A DNA stretch of 11,991 bases from an uncultured Moraxella sp. (GTDB taxonomy: Bacteria; Pseudomonadota; Gammaproteobacteria; Pseudomonadales; Moraxellaceae). The notes below the pieces were generated by a model. It was not told the origin of the DNA. It saw nothing but the letters and a program-made list of their open reading frames with translations, and did not search any database. The translations under genes were made by a program, and so were the position numbers. The stretch is taken from contig CALJUC010000110.1 in assembly GCA_937975585.1 (NCBI GenBank), positions 1 through 11,991 on the forward strand, read 5' to 3'. Below, one piece after another: positions 1 through 8,321 of this stretch (position 1 is the stretch's first letter; every line of letters begins with the position of its first letter).

Positions 1-14
1 TGCTCTTCCGATCT
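1..14. other. Illumina adapter remnant at contig edge (not genomic)
   Basis: The first 14 bases (TGCTCTTCCGATCT) are identical to the 3' end of the common Illumina TruSeq adapter. Read on the minus strand they follow the hemB codons for Gly-Pro-Phe and, if translated, replace the expected HemB continuation after GPFRD with unrelated residues (RKS). They are best treated as untrimmed adapter, which means the window starts at an assembly edge. Genomic sequence begins at about base 15. Confidence 0.9.
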
Positions 15-655
15 CGGAATGGGCCGTAATAAGCGGATGCGTATTTGGCAGAGTATGCCATAATCGCGGTATTAACAAAGCGTTCGCCATCTAAGGCTTG
101 GCGAAGTGCGCCAATACGACCGTCCATCATATCGCTTGGTGAGATGATATCCGCACCAGCGCGGGCATGACTCAATGCTTGTTTGACCAACGCTTCAACC
201 GTTGCATCGTTGGTGACATAGCCCGTTTCATCGAGCAAGCCATCCTGACCATGACTGGTGTAAGGGTCAAGTGCCACATCGGTCATGACCACCATCTCAG
301 GAATGGCATCTTTAATCGCTTTGATGGCAGTGACGGCCAAGCCATTTTCATCATAAGCGTTTTCGGCTTTTTCGGTTTTTAGACTTGGGTCGATGACGGG
401 GAATAGGTCAATGGTCGTGACACCCAAGCTTAATAGTTGCTTGGCATACTCGATTAATAAGTCGACACTTAAACGCTCAACGCCTGGCATACTGGCGACT
501 GATTGACGTTGATTTTTGCCGTCTAATACGAATACCGGTGCGATGAGGTGCTTTGGCTCAAGGGATACTTCTTGTACCATGGCACGAATATTATCGTTAT
601 AGCGCAGGCGGCGAAGACGGGTAGCAGGGAATGAACGATTAAAAACGTAGCTCAT
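15..655 (-). CDS. hemB: Porphobilinogen synthase (delta-aminolevulinic acid dehydratase), 3' end missing
   Basis: HemB condenses two 5-aminolevulinate molecules to porphobilinogen, the first common step of tetrapyrrole synthesis, in the cytosol. About 213 codons are present of the roughly 330-340 usual for the family; the 3' third is lost at the contig edge. Visible family signatures are the metal-site stretch DVALDPYTSHGQDG at residues 126-139 and SAKYASAYYGPFR at 202-214, which contains the first active-site lysine, K204. The second Schiff-base lysine lies in the missing part. The metal stretch carries aspartates instead of the three zinc-binding cysteines, as in the magnesium-type enzyme of Pseudomonas. 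The start is supported by AGGAG at 662-666, six bases upstream of ATG. The gene is divergent from the thioesterase gene. Identity is secure; only the end is unknown. Confidence 0.96.
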
Positions 656-701
656 AGGTGACTCCTAAGACTCTGTGATTAACTAATTTGTAGGATAACG
701 A

Positions 702-729
702 ATTATTTATTTTAAAAAATAGGTTTCAA
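702..729 (-). promoter_or_regulatory. Candidate sigma70 promoter of hemB
   Basis: On the minus strand TTGAAA (724-729) and AATAAT (702-707) are 16 bases apart, which would place the transcript start near 695 and give a leader of about 40 bases before the hemB ATG. The surrounding 656-740 stretch is AT-rich. The rest of the 656-966 spacer holds no convincing ORF, RNA gene or repeat. The match is by eye only. Confidence 0.45.
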
Positions 730-908
730 ATTCATTCTAATACCGTGCCAAAATCGCTGATTGTCGCAGTTATACTATCGATGCGCGCTTGCATGGCCGT
801 AAAATGAATGTCTTTGACAATGAAAGAAGCATAGACTCAAATCCGATGGTTTCGCCAATAACACAGCATGAAAAGCGATGTATTAGAAGCGATTTTTTAA
901 TGCAGATT

Positions 909-917
909 TGGTAAAAT
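909..917 (+). promoter_or_regulatory. Candidate extended -10 promoter of the thioesterase gene
   Basis: TGGTAAAAT at 909-917 fits an extended -10 element (TGn plus TAAAAT). No good -35 box lies 16-18 bases upstream, which an extended -10 can tolerate. Transcription would begin near 924, downstream of the ATG at 916, so this element argues for the start codon at 967. Confidence 0.4.
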
Positions 918-966
918 GGCGCTTTTATGCGTGGTAGTTTACCACATTGACAACTGGGAAGCGAAA

Positions 967-1545
967 ATGCCAGCAGATTTTAGCGAGAATCAACCAATCA
1001 ACCCACCAGTAGAAGACGGGGATAAACTTGACAGTGCCAATGTGGCGACACATATGCAGCACCTTGTGGCAGAGGAAGGTCTACACTTAGAAGCCAAACC
1101 CGATATGGCGCGTACCGCACAGCGCTTGGCAGAGGCAATCAATGACCATAGTAACTTTATTAATCATCTAGGCATGACTTTCAGCTATGAAAATGGGCAA
1201 GCCGTGGGGCGATTTGACCATACTGAGTCCTTGCTTGGTAACCCGAATTTTCGTATTTTACATGGTGGTGTCGCTGCGACTATGTTGGATACCATTGGCG
1301 GCTTGGCGGGCATGATTGAGATTTATCGACGTGACCAAGGTACGCTAGAAGATAAAAGTAACAAGGTAAAACGCTTGGCCACCGTGGATTTGCGCATTGA
1401 CTATTTAGCGCCTGGTCGCGGTAAGCACTATATTGCCACCGCTGAGGTCATTCGGATGGGGCGTAAAGGTTGTACCACGCGTATGATGCTGCACAACGAT
1501 GAGGGCAAAGCCATTGCACATGGGCTAGCCAGTTACGCCTACTAA
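967..1545 (+). CDS. PaaI-like hotdog-fold thioesterase
   Basis: This is a 192-residue protein of the hotdog thioesterase superfamily, which hydrolyses acyl-CoA or related thioesters in the cytosol. The core signature is NFRILHGGVAATMLDTIGG at about residues 94-112: the HGG turn and the following Asp (about D108) match the catalytic region of PaaI/YigI-type enzymes. The later strands (ATVDLRIDYLAPG, then YIATAEVIRMGRKG) complete the fold. The first 60 or so residues are a polar, probably helical extension beyond the minimal 130-140 residue domain. I prefer ATG 967 because GGGAAG lies at 956-961 with a five-base gap. An in-frame ATG at 916 would add 17 residues (starting MALLCVVVYH) but overlaps a likely -10 box. 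The substrate cannot be deduced. It is monocistronic, divergent from hemB and convergent with the pump operon. Confidence 0.85.
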   Translation: MPADFSENQPINPPVEDGDKLDSANVATHMQHLVAEEGLHLEAKPDMARTAQRLAEAINDHSNFINHLGMTFSYENGQAVGRFDHTESLLGNPNFRILHGGVAATMLDTIGGLAGMIEIYRRDQGTLEDKSNKVKRLATVDLRIDYLAPGRGKHYIATAEVIRMGRKGCTTRMMLHNDEGKAIAHGLASYAY

Positions 1546-1570
1546 TATCAATTGAGTTAAGTTAAAACAA

Positions 1571-1602
1571 AAACCCGTCATTTGATGATTGACGGGTTTT
1601 TT
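1571..1602. terminator. Bidirectional intrinsic terminator
   Basis: A perfect 10-bp stem (AAACCCGTCA at 1571-1580, TGACGGGTTT at 1590-1599) with a 9-base loop is followed by T on the plus strand and preceded by A-rich sequence that gives a U-run on the minus strand. It lies between the convergent thioesterase gene (ends 1545) and the outer-membrane efflux gene (ends 1631), so it can stop both transcripts. Confidence 0.9.
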
Positions 1603-1630
1603 ACTTCAATATTGAACTGTGAAAAACAGA

Positions 1631-3175
1631 TTAAGGCTGTGCCACCGGTTGATTGACGGTTTGGGTGCGTTGTAATGTATCTTCAGTACGTTGGGCAACG
1701 CGGCTAACCTTGTCACTGACGTTTTCAAACTGAGGGCTTGGTGGATTGACTGGTACATCTAAGTTCACACCACCGCCTAGCGCTTGGTACAGTTGAATTT
1801 GACTGTTTAACTGTTCTTGACGCAAGTTTAAGATACTTTGCTCAGTTGAGAAAATGGAACGCTGCGCATCTAGCACACCCAAGTAATTGTCCAAACCGGC
1901 TTTGTTACGTGCGTTGGCGATTTGGTAGTTCTTTTGGTTGGCTTGTGCCATACGATTCATCGCAGCCAAGCGGTCATCTAACGTTTGGCGAGTTGCCATC
2001 ACATCGTTGACTTCGCGGAAAGCCGTTTGAATCGATTTTTCGTAGGTGTTTAGCGCTTGTTGCTGGGCGATTTCGCTGATGTCGTAATTGGCTTGACGCA
2101 GACCACCATCAAAAATCGGTAAGCTAACTGAAGGGCCGATACCCCAACTAAAACCACCTGACTTGAATAAATCGGTCAAATCACTACTCGCAAAGCCCAA
2201 GTTACCCGCGAGTGAAATCGTCGGGAAGAACGCCGCACGTGCGACATTGATATTAGCGCCCGCTGATTTTAGGTTAAATTCTGCTTGGCGAATGTCCGGA
2301 CGATATAATAATAACTCACTTGGTAAGCCTGCGCTTAATACCGTGTTATTGGTAATACGGCTGATAGCCGCCGGTGGCAATAAGCTGTTTTCAATCGGGC
2401 TACCGACCAAGAAACGTAACGCATTGCGGTTTTTTTGTAGGGCAGTTTCGGCGTTTGAGATAGCGACACGTGCTTGTTCAACCGCGGCTTGTGCTTGTAC
2501 TGAGCTAAGCTCCGAGTCAAGGCCGGCTTTAAAGCGTAACTGGTTGATACGCTGTGACTCTAAACGCGTGGCTAACGTGCGTTTGGCCAAGTCAAGTTGC
2601 GCAAGATTGTAGCTGTATGACACATAACTTTGGGCAATATTGCTGATTAAGCTGATTTGTACCGCATCCTTGGCAGCCGTGGTGGCCAAAAAGCTTTGTA
2701 ACGCGGCTTGTTTTAGACTCGCGACACGTCCCCAAAAGTCAAACTCATAAGCTGACATGGCTAGGCCAATATTATAGCTATCTGTTGCATCAGCCCCACG
2801 AGTGGAACCATAGCTAGCACCTGCGCTTGAACCAATTTTTGCCGCATCATTGATATCGGTAATTTGGTATTGGGCACGCGCGCGTTGAATCGCAAGCATG
2901 GCGGCTTCAACGTCTTTATTGTTATTAAGGCCAGTAGCGATAAGTTGCTTCAAGCGGTCATCACTATAAAAATCTTGCCAGCGCTGATTGGCAATGCTTG
3001 GCTGATTAGCATTGCTGATAGTTTGGCTGTCATTGGCATTGTAGGCTTCAGTTGGGCTGATTTGCGGGTGGGCAACCACTGGGTCAGTTTTGACTTTAGG
3101 AATCGATTGACAGGCCGTTAAGGCGAATACACTGGCACACAATAACGACAAACGAAAACGAGCTGTATGAGTCAT
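1631..3175 (-). CDS. adeK: RND efflux outer-membrane lipoprotein (OprM/AdeK type, NodT family)
   Basis: This is the outer-membrane channel of a tripartite drug efflux pump, forming a trimeric beta-barrel with a long periplasmic alpha-barrel. The 514-residue protein has a lipoprotein signal with lipobox LTAC, giving Cys22 as the lipidated residue. Two outer-membrane-efflux repeats follow, at about 66-258 and 285-468. Family motifs include FDFWGR (145-150), RPDI (292-295), NVARAAFFPTISL (310-322), LPIF (352-355), LDAQRS (435-440) and LYQALGGG (462-469). By eye the helix lengths match P. aeruginosa OprM. Residues 471-514 form a Pro/Gln/Thr-rich tail. AGGA at 3183-3186 supports the start. The gene follows the permease gene after an unusually long 218-base gap and ends just before a shared terminator. 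The symbol follows Acinetobacter adeIJK by gene order and is an analogy. Confidence 0.93.
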   Translation of the reverse strand: MTHTARFRLSLLCASVFALTACQSIPKVKTDPVVAHPQISPTEAYNANDSQTISNANQPSIANQRWQDFYSDDRLKQLIATGLNNNKDVEAAMLAIQRARAQYQITDINDAAKIGSSAGASYGSTRGADATDSYNIGLAMSAYEFDFWGRVASLKQAALQSFLATTAAKDAVQISLISNIAQSYVSYSYNLAQLDLAKRTLATRLESQRINQLRFKAGLDSELSSVQAQAAVEQARVAISNAETALQKNRNALRFLVGSPIENSLLPPAAISRITNNTVLSAGLPSELLLYRPDIRQAEFNLKSAGANINVARAAFFPTISLAGNLGFASSDLTDLFKSGGFSWGIGPSVSLPIFDGGLRQANYDISEIAQQQALNTYEKSIQTAFREVNDVMATRQTLDDRLAAMNRMAQANQKNYQIANARNKAGLDNYLGVLDAQRSIFSTEQSILNLRQEQLNSQIQLYQALGGGVNLDVPVNPPSPQFENVSDKVSRVAQRTEDTLQRTQTVNQPVAQP

Positions 3176-3269
3176 AGAGTTTTCCTAGATGGGATAACAA
3201 ATGCGATAAAAAATCGTAGGGCTATCCTAGCAAAATAGCAAATGTTACATAACAGTTATTTAGTTATCA

Positions 3270-3295
3270 GGCGACTGCTAAATAGCCGTATCGCC
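3270..3295 (-). other. Minor hairpin in the permease-adeK spacer
   Basis: GGCGA at 3270-3274 pairs with TCGCC at 3291-3295, and an inner GCT/AGC pairing (3277-3279 with 3284-3286) closes a 4-base loop, with a small asymmetric internal loop between the two stems. No T-run follows. It may be an mRNA stabilising or processing structure; no function can be assigned. Confidence 0.3.
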
Positions 3296-3354
3296 CAATA
3301 GCAATATAACTGAATATGGATTAACTAAATGGGTGTTACTTGAGTAAAGACAAG

Positions 3355-3383
3355 GCCTGTATGGGCATTGGGCGCATACAGGC
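3355..3383 (-). terminator. Hairpin after the permease gene, weak terminator or RNA-processing stem
   Basis: A perfect 9-bp inverted repeat (GCCTGTATG at 3355-3363, CATACAGGC at 3375-3383) with an 11-base loop begins 10 bases past the permease stop. On the minus strand the sequence after it is CTTGTCTTTAC, only moderately U-rich, so it is at best a leaky terminator. It could lower read-through into the outer-membrane gene or protect the 3' end of the upstream mRNA. Confidence 0.5.
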
Positions 3384-3393
3384 AGTTTTACAA

Positions 3394-6300
3394 TTAAGGT
3401 TGGTTTGGGGTGTCACTTGGGGTAGGGTGGTAAACCACATTACTGTTACCGCCAAGGGTTGGCTCAATCGGCTGGGCAGATTTGGTCATCCCTGAGTTGT
3501 CGGTTGGTGGGGTAGATTTGTCCTTAAAGATAGAGCGAATCCACACATAGAACATTGGGATAAAGAACACACCCAAGATGGTCGCACTGACCACACCGCC
3601 TAACACACTGGTGCCAATCGCACGTTGACTACCTGAACCTGCACCCGTTGCAAAGAATAACGGCACCACACCCATACCAAAGGCAAGTGATGTCATAATA
3701 ATCGGACGTAAGCGCTGGCGTGCCGCGACAGTAACCGCATCAAACAAGTTATGTCCCGCATCTTGACGCTCTTTAGCAAATTCAATAATCAAGATGGCGT
3801 TCTTGGCAGATAGACCAACAACCGTTAATAAACCGACTTGCAGGTAGATATCATTAGACAAGCCACGCGCACCGGTGAAGATGGCTGCCCCTAATACCCC
3901 AAGCGGAATAACCAATAACACCGCAAACGGAATAGACCAGCTTTCGTATAAGGCGGCAAGGCACAAGAATACCACCAAGATAGAAATTGCGTACAGGATA
4001 GGGGCTTGCGCGCCTGATTTTTTCTCTTCCAGTGACAGCCCCGTCCACTCATAGCTGATACCTGCCGGTAACTTAGCAATCATGGCTTCCATCGCTGCCA
4101 TGGCTTGGCCAGTACTCAGACCGGGTGCAGCATTACCTTGTAAGTTCATTGACGATAAGCTGTTATAGCGGTTCAGGCTTGGAGAGGCATATTGCCATTC
4201 GCCAGTGGCAAAGGCGCTAAATGGAATCATCTGATTTTGGTTATTGCGCACATACCATTTGTTGATATCGTCTGGCGTGGTACGGCTATCAGCATCCCCC
4301 TGCATATAGACTTTTTTGACACGACCACGGTCGATAAAGTCATTGACGTAGCTACTACCCCAAGCCGTTGCTAGCAAACTATTAACGGTCGATGGGTCTA
4401 CACCCATAGCGGCTGCGCGGTCATAGTCGATATTGATTTTGTATTGTGGCGCATCTTCTTGGCCATTCGGGCGCACACCTACGACTTCTTTACTTTGTGC
4501 AGTCATGCCAAGTAGCATGTTACGTGCATCGAGTAAGCCCTGGTGACCAACGTTACCCGAGTCTTGTAGTTGCAAGTCAAAACCCGTTGCAGTGCCCAAG
4601 CCTTGAATCGCCGGTGGGGCAATCGCATACACTTGCGCTTCGTTAATTTGGGTCATAAAGTAACCCATGGCTTTTTTGGCGATATTTTGCGCAGTATTAG
4701 CATCACCCGGACGTTCTTCCCAGTCATTTAAGCGCACAAACGCCAAACCCATGTTTTGCCCTTGACCGGCAAAGCTAAAGCCGTTGACAGTAAACACCGA
4801 AGCGACGTTATTTTTTTCTTGGGTTTGGTAATAGTTATAAACTTTATCAATCACCGCTTGCGTTTCACCTTGGGTCGAACCAGCAGGTAATTGAATCAAG
4901 GTCATGAGCATACCTTGGTCTTCTTCGGGTAAGAATGAACTTGGAATACGCATGAACAGTAATGCCAATACACCGACAATCGCTGTATAGCCAACGAAAT
5001 AGATGAGTTTGTGCTTGGTACTACGTCCGACAAAGTTTTCATAGCGTAAACTTAGCTTGTTAAAGCCACGGTTAAACCAACCAAAAAAGCCTTTTTCATC
5101 TGAATGACTCTTATCATGGATTTTGCTACGTTTTAACAAAGTTACGCACAGCGCAGGGGTAAAAATTAACGCAACCAAAGCCGATAACGCCATACTACTG
5201 ATTAACGTTACTGAGAACTGCTTATAGATAACGCCGGTTGAACCACCGAAGAAGGCCATTGGCAAGAATACTGCTGATAGAATCAACGCAATACCGATAA
5301 CCACTTTGCTGATTTCACGCATGGATTCGCGTGTGGCCTCGACAACTGACATGTCTGGATTTTCTTCGAGCAGGCGCTCAACGTTTTCGACGACGACAAT
5401 CGCATCATCAACAAGTAGACCGATCGATAGAACCATCGCAAACATGGTCAAGACATTAATACTAAAGCCAAGTGCATACAAAATTGCAAACGTACCAAGT
5501 AATACCACAGGAACCGCTAGGGTCGGGATTAAGGTAGCGCGCCAGTTTTGTAAGAATAAGAACATGACCAAGAATACTAGCAAAATGGCTTCGGCTAAGG
5601 TCTTAATTACTTCTTCGATAGATAATTTAACAAATGGGGTCGTGTCATAGGCCACCACGGCTTTTAGACCCGGTGGAAAATTCGCTTCAAGTTTTTTGAT
5701 TTCAGCGACGACTGCATCGTGGGTGCTTAAGGCATTCGCGCCAGTCGCAAGCGAAATACCGATACCTGAAGCATCATTACCATTGTACTGTGCGATGGAT
5801 GCGTAACTTTCACTACCGATTTCGACAGTTGCGACATCGCCTAAACGAACTTGTGCGCCATTGGTATCGGCTTTTAATAAAATATTGCGAAATTGTTCTG
5901 GGGTCTGTAGATAGCTTTGTACAGACACGGTCGCATTGATAACCTCACGGCCAGAGGCGGTTGGTTGTTGGCCAATTTGACCGGCCGATACTTGCGCATT
6001 TTGGGCGCGAATAGCGGTTGCAACATCAGCGGGTACTAGACCATACTCGCGTAGACGCGCGGGATCTAACCAAATACGCATAGCGTAGGCACTACCGAAT
6101 ACGCTAACTTCACCCACCCCGTCGACACGGCTGATTTGGTCAACCATGTTTGAGTTGATATAGTCGGCGATATCCGCGCGATCCATACTACCGTCTTCAG
6201 ATACCACCCCAACCACCATCAAGAAACCACTGGTGGATTTGGCAACGTTCACGCCCATGCGCTGTACCATCTCTGGTAGCGAGCTCATGGCAGACTGTAG

Positions 6301-6630
6301 TTTGTTTTGCACTTGAACTTGGGCAATGTCTGGATCTGTACCGCTCTCAAATGTCAAGGTGACTTGGGCAGAACCGGCTGATGAACTGTTCGATGACATA
6401 TACATCAAACCATCCAGACCTTTCATCTTTTGCTCAATAATCTGAGTGACGGAATCTTCAATGGTCTGTGCCGATGCACCCGGATAACTGGTGCTAATAC
6501 TCACAGTCGGTGGGGCAATCCTCGGGTACTGCTCAACGGGCAGATTGAGGATAGCCATCACCCCCAGGAGCATTGCCAACATGGCAATAACCCAAGCAAA
6601 AATCGGGCGATTAATAAAAAATTGTGACAT
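3394..6630 (-). CDS. adeJ: RND multidrug efflux permease, HAE1 family (AcrB/AdeJ type)
   Basis: This is the inner-membrane proton/drug antiporter of the pump, a trimer that captures hydrophobic drugs from the periplasm and membrane. Its 1078 residues compare with about 1050 for AcrB. It begins [14 protein letters not shown], the classic first transmembrane helix. The proton-relay aspartates are D408 and D409 in [15 protein letters not shown], and the partner lysine is K943 in [16 protein letters not shown]. The AcrB hydrophobic-trap phenylalanines are conserved at F136 and F178 and in [20 protein letters not shown], which includes the switch loop. These residues predict a working, broad-specificity HAE1 pump. 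The last 40 or so residues are a hydrophilic Pro/Thr/Asn-rich cytoplasmic tail. GGGAG at 6636-6640 lies five bases before ATG. It starts 24 bases after the adaptor stop, so the two are surely co-transcribed. The symbol is by homology to Acinetobacter adeJ. Confidence 0.96.
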   Translation of the reverse strand: MSQFFINRPIFAWVIAMLAMLLGVMAILNLPVEQYPRIAPPTVSISTSYPGASAQTIEDSVTQIIEQKMKGLDGLMYMSSNSSSAGSAQVTLTFESGTDPDIAQVQVQNKLQSAMSSLPEMVQRMGVNVAKSTSGFLMVVGVVSEDGSMDRADIADYINSNMVDQISRVDGVGEVSVFGSAYAMRIWLDPARLREYGLVPADVATAIRAQNAQVSAGQIGQQPTASGREVINATVSVQSYLQTPEQFRNILLKADTNGAQVRLGDVATVEIGSESYASIAQYNGNDASGIGISLATGANALSTHDAVVAEIKKLEANFPPGLKAVVAYDTTPFVKLSIEEVIKTLAEAILLVFLVMFLFLQNWRATLIPTLAVPVVLLGTFAILYALGFSINVLTMFAMVLSIGLLVDDAIVVVENVERLLEENPDMSVVEATRESMREISKVVIGIALILSAVFLPMAFFGGSTGVIYKQFSVTLISSMALSALVALIFTPALCVTLLKRSKIHDKSHSDEKGFFGWFNRGFNKLSLRYENFVGRSTKHKLIYFVGYTAIVGVLALLFMRIPSSFLPEEDQGMLMTLIQLPAGSTQGETQAVIDKVYNYYQTQEKNNVASVFTVNGFSFAGQGQNMGLAFVRLNDWEERPGDANTAQNIAKKAMGYFMTQINEAQVYAIAPPAIQGLGTATGFDLQLQDSGNVGHQGLLDARNMLLGMTAQSKEVVGVRPNGQEDAPQYKINIDYDRAAAMGVDPSTVNSLLATAWGSSYVNDFIDRGRVKKVYMQGDADSRTTPDDINKWYVRNNQNQMIPFSAFATGEWQYASPSLNRYNSLSSMNLQGNAAPGLSTGQAMAAMEAMIAKLPAGISYEWTGLSLEEKKSGAQAPILYAISILVVFLCLAALYESWSIPFAVLLVIPLGVLGAAIFTGARGLSNDIYLQVGLLTVVGLSAKNAILIIEFAKERQDAGHNLFDAVTVAARQRLRPIIMTSLAFGMGVVPLFFATGAGSGSQRAIGTSVLGGVVSATILGVFFIPMFYVWIRSIFKDKSTPPTDNSGMTKSAQPIEPTLGGNSNVVYHPTPSDTPNQP

Positions 6631-6654
6631 GACGTCTCCCTCAGAGTTGCCAGG

Positions 6655-8061
6655 TTATTTTACGACACGTGATGCGACGATCGTGGTGGTTGAAGCAGTA
6701 ACACGGGTTGGTGCATTGGCGGTGGCATTACTTGCAGCGGGTCGGTTGGCCGTTGGTGCATTCTGTACAGCACCGTTATTCGTGGCGGCTGTTGCGCTCG
6801 CGACATAAGGTTTTACCACGACTTGTTGATCTGGTTTGACTTTTGAACCACCGATGATAACCACGTTTTCGCCTTGTTTGAGGCCGCTAGTAACAATCCA
6901 TTTGCCGTCATAGTTACCCGATACGGTTACCGGACGTACTTGGATTTTGTTAGTGGCATCGACGATATTGACGGTGGTATCACCTTTTGGTGTGCGAGTG
7001 ACCGCACTTGATGGTAGCAGTACTGCGTTATTGACCACACCTTGTAAAATCTCGGTATTAACTAGCATACCAGGTAGTAGCACGCCACTGTCATTACGCA
7101 TCACAGCGCGGAGATTGACGGTATTGGTGTTTGAATCAACACGCGCTTCGCTAAATGACAATTGGCCAATTTGTGGATAGATACTGCCATCGGGTAATTT
7201 GACTTGAACTTGAACGGTATTCACCGCACTCACATCGCCTTTGCCCAATTGTTGACGCAATGCCAACAACTCTGCACTCGATTGGCTGATATCAATATAA
7301 ACTGGGTTTAGCTGTGAAATCGTCAATAACTGAGTTTGGCCTGCGGTAGCAAGCGCACCGACATCGACACTTGAGCGACTGGTCACGCCACTGATAGGGG
7401 CTTTGACAATCGTGCGATTGACGTTCAACTGGTTGTTGTTAATCACTTGCTGTGCGCCACGGCTAGCAGCGACAGCGGCATCGATATTCGATTTTGCCAC
7501 GCCAACTTGGGCTTGGGCGTTTTTGACCGCTGCTTCAGCGGTGCGTACTTGGGTAACGCCAATATCGTATTCTTGGGCTGAGATAGCTTGGGTACCACGT
7601 AATTGCTGTAAACGCGCTAAGTTAGCTTTGGCAAGTGCCAATTCAGCTTGGCGGCTTTCTAAACTTGCGACGGCGTTATTGTAACTGGCACGTGCAGTAT
7701 TGATGCTGGCAACGGCTTGTTCCAAATCTGCTTTACTACCGGCTAATACGCTGTTGTAGCTGTCAGAGTTAACTTGGTATAACGCCTGACCTTGGCGGAC
7801 AAAGCTACCTTCGCGGAATAGTTGCTTGTCGATAATACCAGTGACCTGTGGGGTAACGACGGCTTCTTGGTAGGCAACGACTTTACCCGATAGTGATTTG
7901 GTCAAAGGAACAGACTCAAACTTCACCGGTAGTACATTTACCGTTGTTGGGGGCATTTGTTGTGCGGCGGCTTGCTGTTTGGCAGCGTCATCTGACTTAC
8001 TACAACCCAGCAATACGCTAGAGCTTGCTAATGACACCATTAACAATACAGGGTATCTCAT
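6655..8061 (-). CDS. adeI: RND efflux periplasmic adaptor lipoprotein (AcrA/AdeI type) with extended alpha-hairpin
   Basis: This is the membrane-fusion protein that joins the permease to the outer-membrane channel. It has 468 residues against 397 for AcrA. The signal peptide ends in lipobox LLGC, giving Cys20 as the lipid anchor. Lipoyl halves lie at about 60-100 and 215-245, the beta-barrel at 250-335 and the membrane-proximal domain at 335-418. The coiled-coil hairpin runs from about 102 to 214. Its tip keeps the adaptor signature R-x3-L-x6-S (R150, L154, S161). Aligned by eye with AcrA, each hairpin helix is 21 residues longer, exactly three heptads. Residues 419-468 are an Ala/Thr/Asn-rich low-complexity tail. 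GAGGT at 8066-8070 precedes ATG closely. It is the first gene of the pump operon; no regulator gene is adjacent. The symbol is by gene order and homology to Acinetobacter adeI. Confidence 0.94.
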   Translation of the reverse strand: MRYPVLLMVSLASSSVLLGCSKSDDAAKQQAAAQQMPPTTVNVLPVKFESVPLTKSLSGKVVAYQEAVVTPQVTGIIDKQLFREGSFVRQGQALYQVNSDSYNSVLAGSKADLEQAVASINTARASYNNAVASLESRQAELALAKANLARLQQLRGTQAISAQEYDIGVTQVRTAEAAVKNAQAQVGVAKSNIDAAVAASRGAQQVINNNQLNVNRTIVKAPISGVTSRSSVDVGALATAGQTQLLTISQLNPVYIDISQSSAELLALRQQLGKGDVSAVNTVQVQVKLPDGSIYPQIGQLSFSEARVDSNTNTVNLRAVMRNDSGVLLPGMLVNTEILQGVVNNAVLLPSSAVTRTPKGDTTVNIVDATNKIQVRPVTVSGNYDGKWIVTSGLKQGENVVIIGGSKVKPDQQVVVKPYVASATAATNNGAVQNAPTANRPAASNATANAPTRVTASTTTIVASRVVK

Positions 8062-8083
8062 ACTTACCTCGGTGATGAAAAGA

Positions 8084-8111
8084 CTATGCTATGTGACAGC
8101 AACATAGATAG
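8084..8111. promoter_or_regulatory. Operator-like inverted repeat upstream of the efflux operon
   Basis: CTATGT (8089-8094) and ACATAG (8102-8107) form a perfect 6-bp inverted repeat with a 7-base centre. The symmetry continues outward with CTAT (8084-8087) and ATAG (8108-8111) after a single unpaired G. The element lies 23-50 bases before the adaptor ATG and downstream of the likely -10 box. Its size resembles operators of TetR-family repressors that control RND pumps (AcrR, and AdeN in Acinetobacter). It could equally be an mRNA hairpin in the 5' leader. The role is inferred. Confidence 0.45.
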
Positions 8112-8165
8112 GCAGAAACAAAATGTTATTTATCTTAAAATTTTATTGCGCGATTAAGAACGATT

Positions 8166-8171
8166 ATTATA
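8166..8171 (-). promoter_or_regulatory. Candidate -10 box of the efflux operon
   Basis: A perfect TATAAT on the minus strand (8166-8171) would start transcription near 8159, leaving a leader of about 98 bases before the adaptor gene. No good -35 hexamer is seen 16-18 bases upstream, suggesting a weak or activator-dependent promoter. The whole 8062-8321 spacer is strikingly AT-rich with A- and T-runs. I see no coding sequence, RNA gene or clean terminator for the upstream hydrolase gene in it. Confidence 0.4.
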
Positions 8172-8321
8172 AATGATATGCAACACTGATGTTTGAAAAA
8201 TTGTTAAAAAATTTTTACTAAATTCACATTTTTGTTACAAAATACTACTCATTTGACAAAAATTTATTGGCATTTTTATAAAAAATGTGTACAAAGTGAG
8301 ATAAAACTCATCACTAAGCAA

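Noticed and set aside
167..382. 71-codon open frame on the plus strand inside hemB
   Set aside because: It overlaps conserved HemB sequence on the other strand and has no features of its own.
814..819. Consensus TTGACA hexamer on the plus strand in the hemB-thioesterase spacer
   Set aside because: No -10-like hexamer follows at 15-19 bases, so it is not supported as a promoter.
2163..2612. 149-codon open frame on the plus strand inside the outer-membrane efflux gene
   Set aside because: It lies wholly antisense to a well-supported gene, has no recognisable domain and no ribosome-binding site; it is a shadow of the opposite coding frame.
5306..5650. 114-codon open frame on the plus strand inside the permease gene
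   Set aside because: It is antisense to conserved transmembrane segments including the DD motif; its Ser/Thr-rich composition is what antisense reading of such codons gives.
8205..8217. A-run/T-run palindrome in the spacer before the efflux operon, considered as a terminator for the hydrolase gene
   Set aside because: The stem is only A-T pairs with no GC clamp or loop and is expected by chance in such AT-rich sequence.
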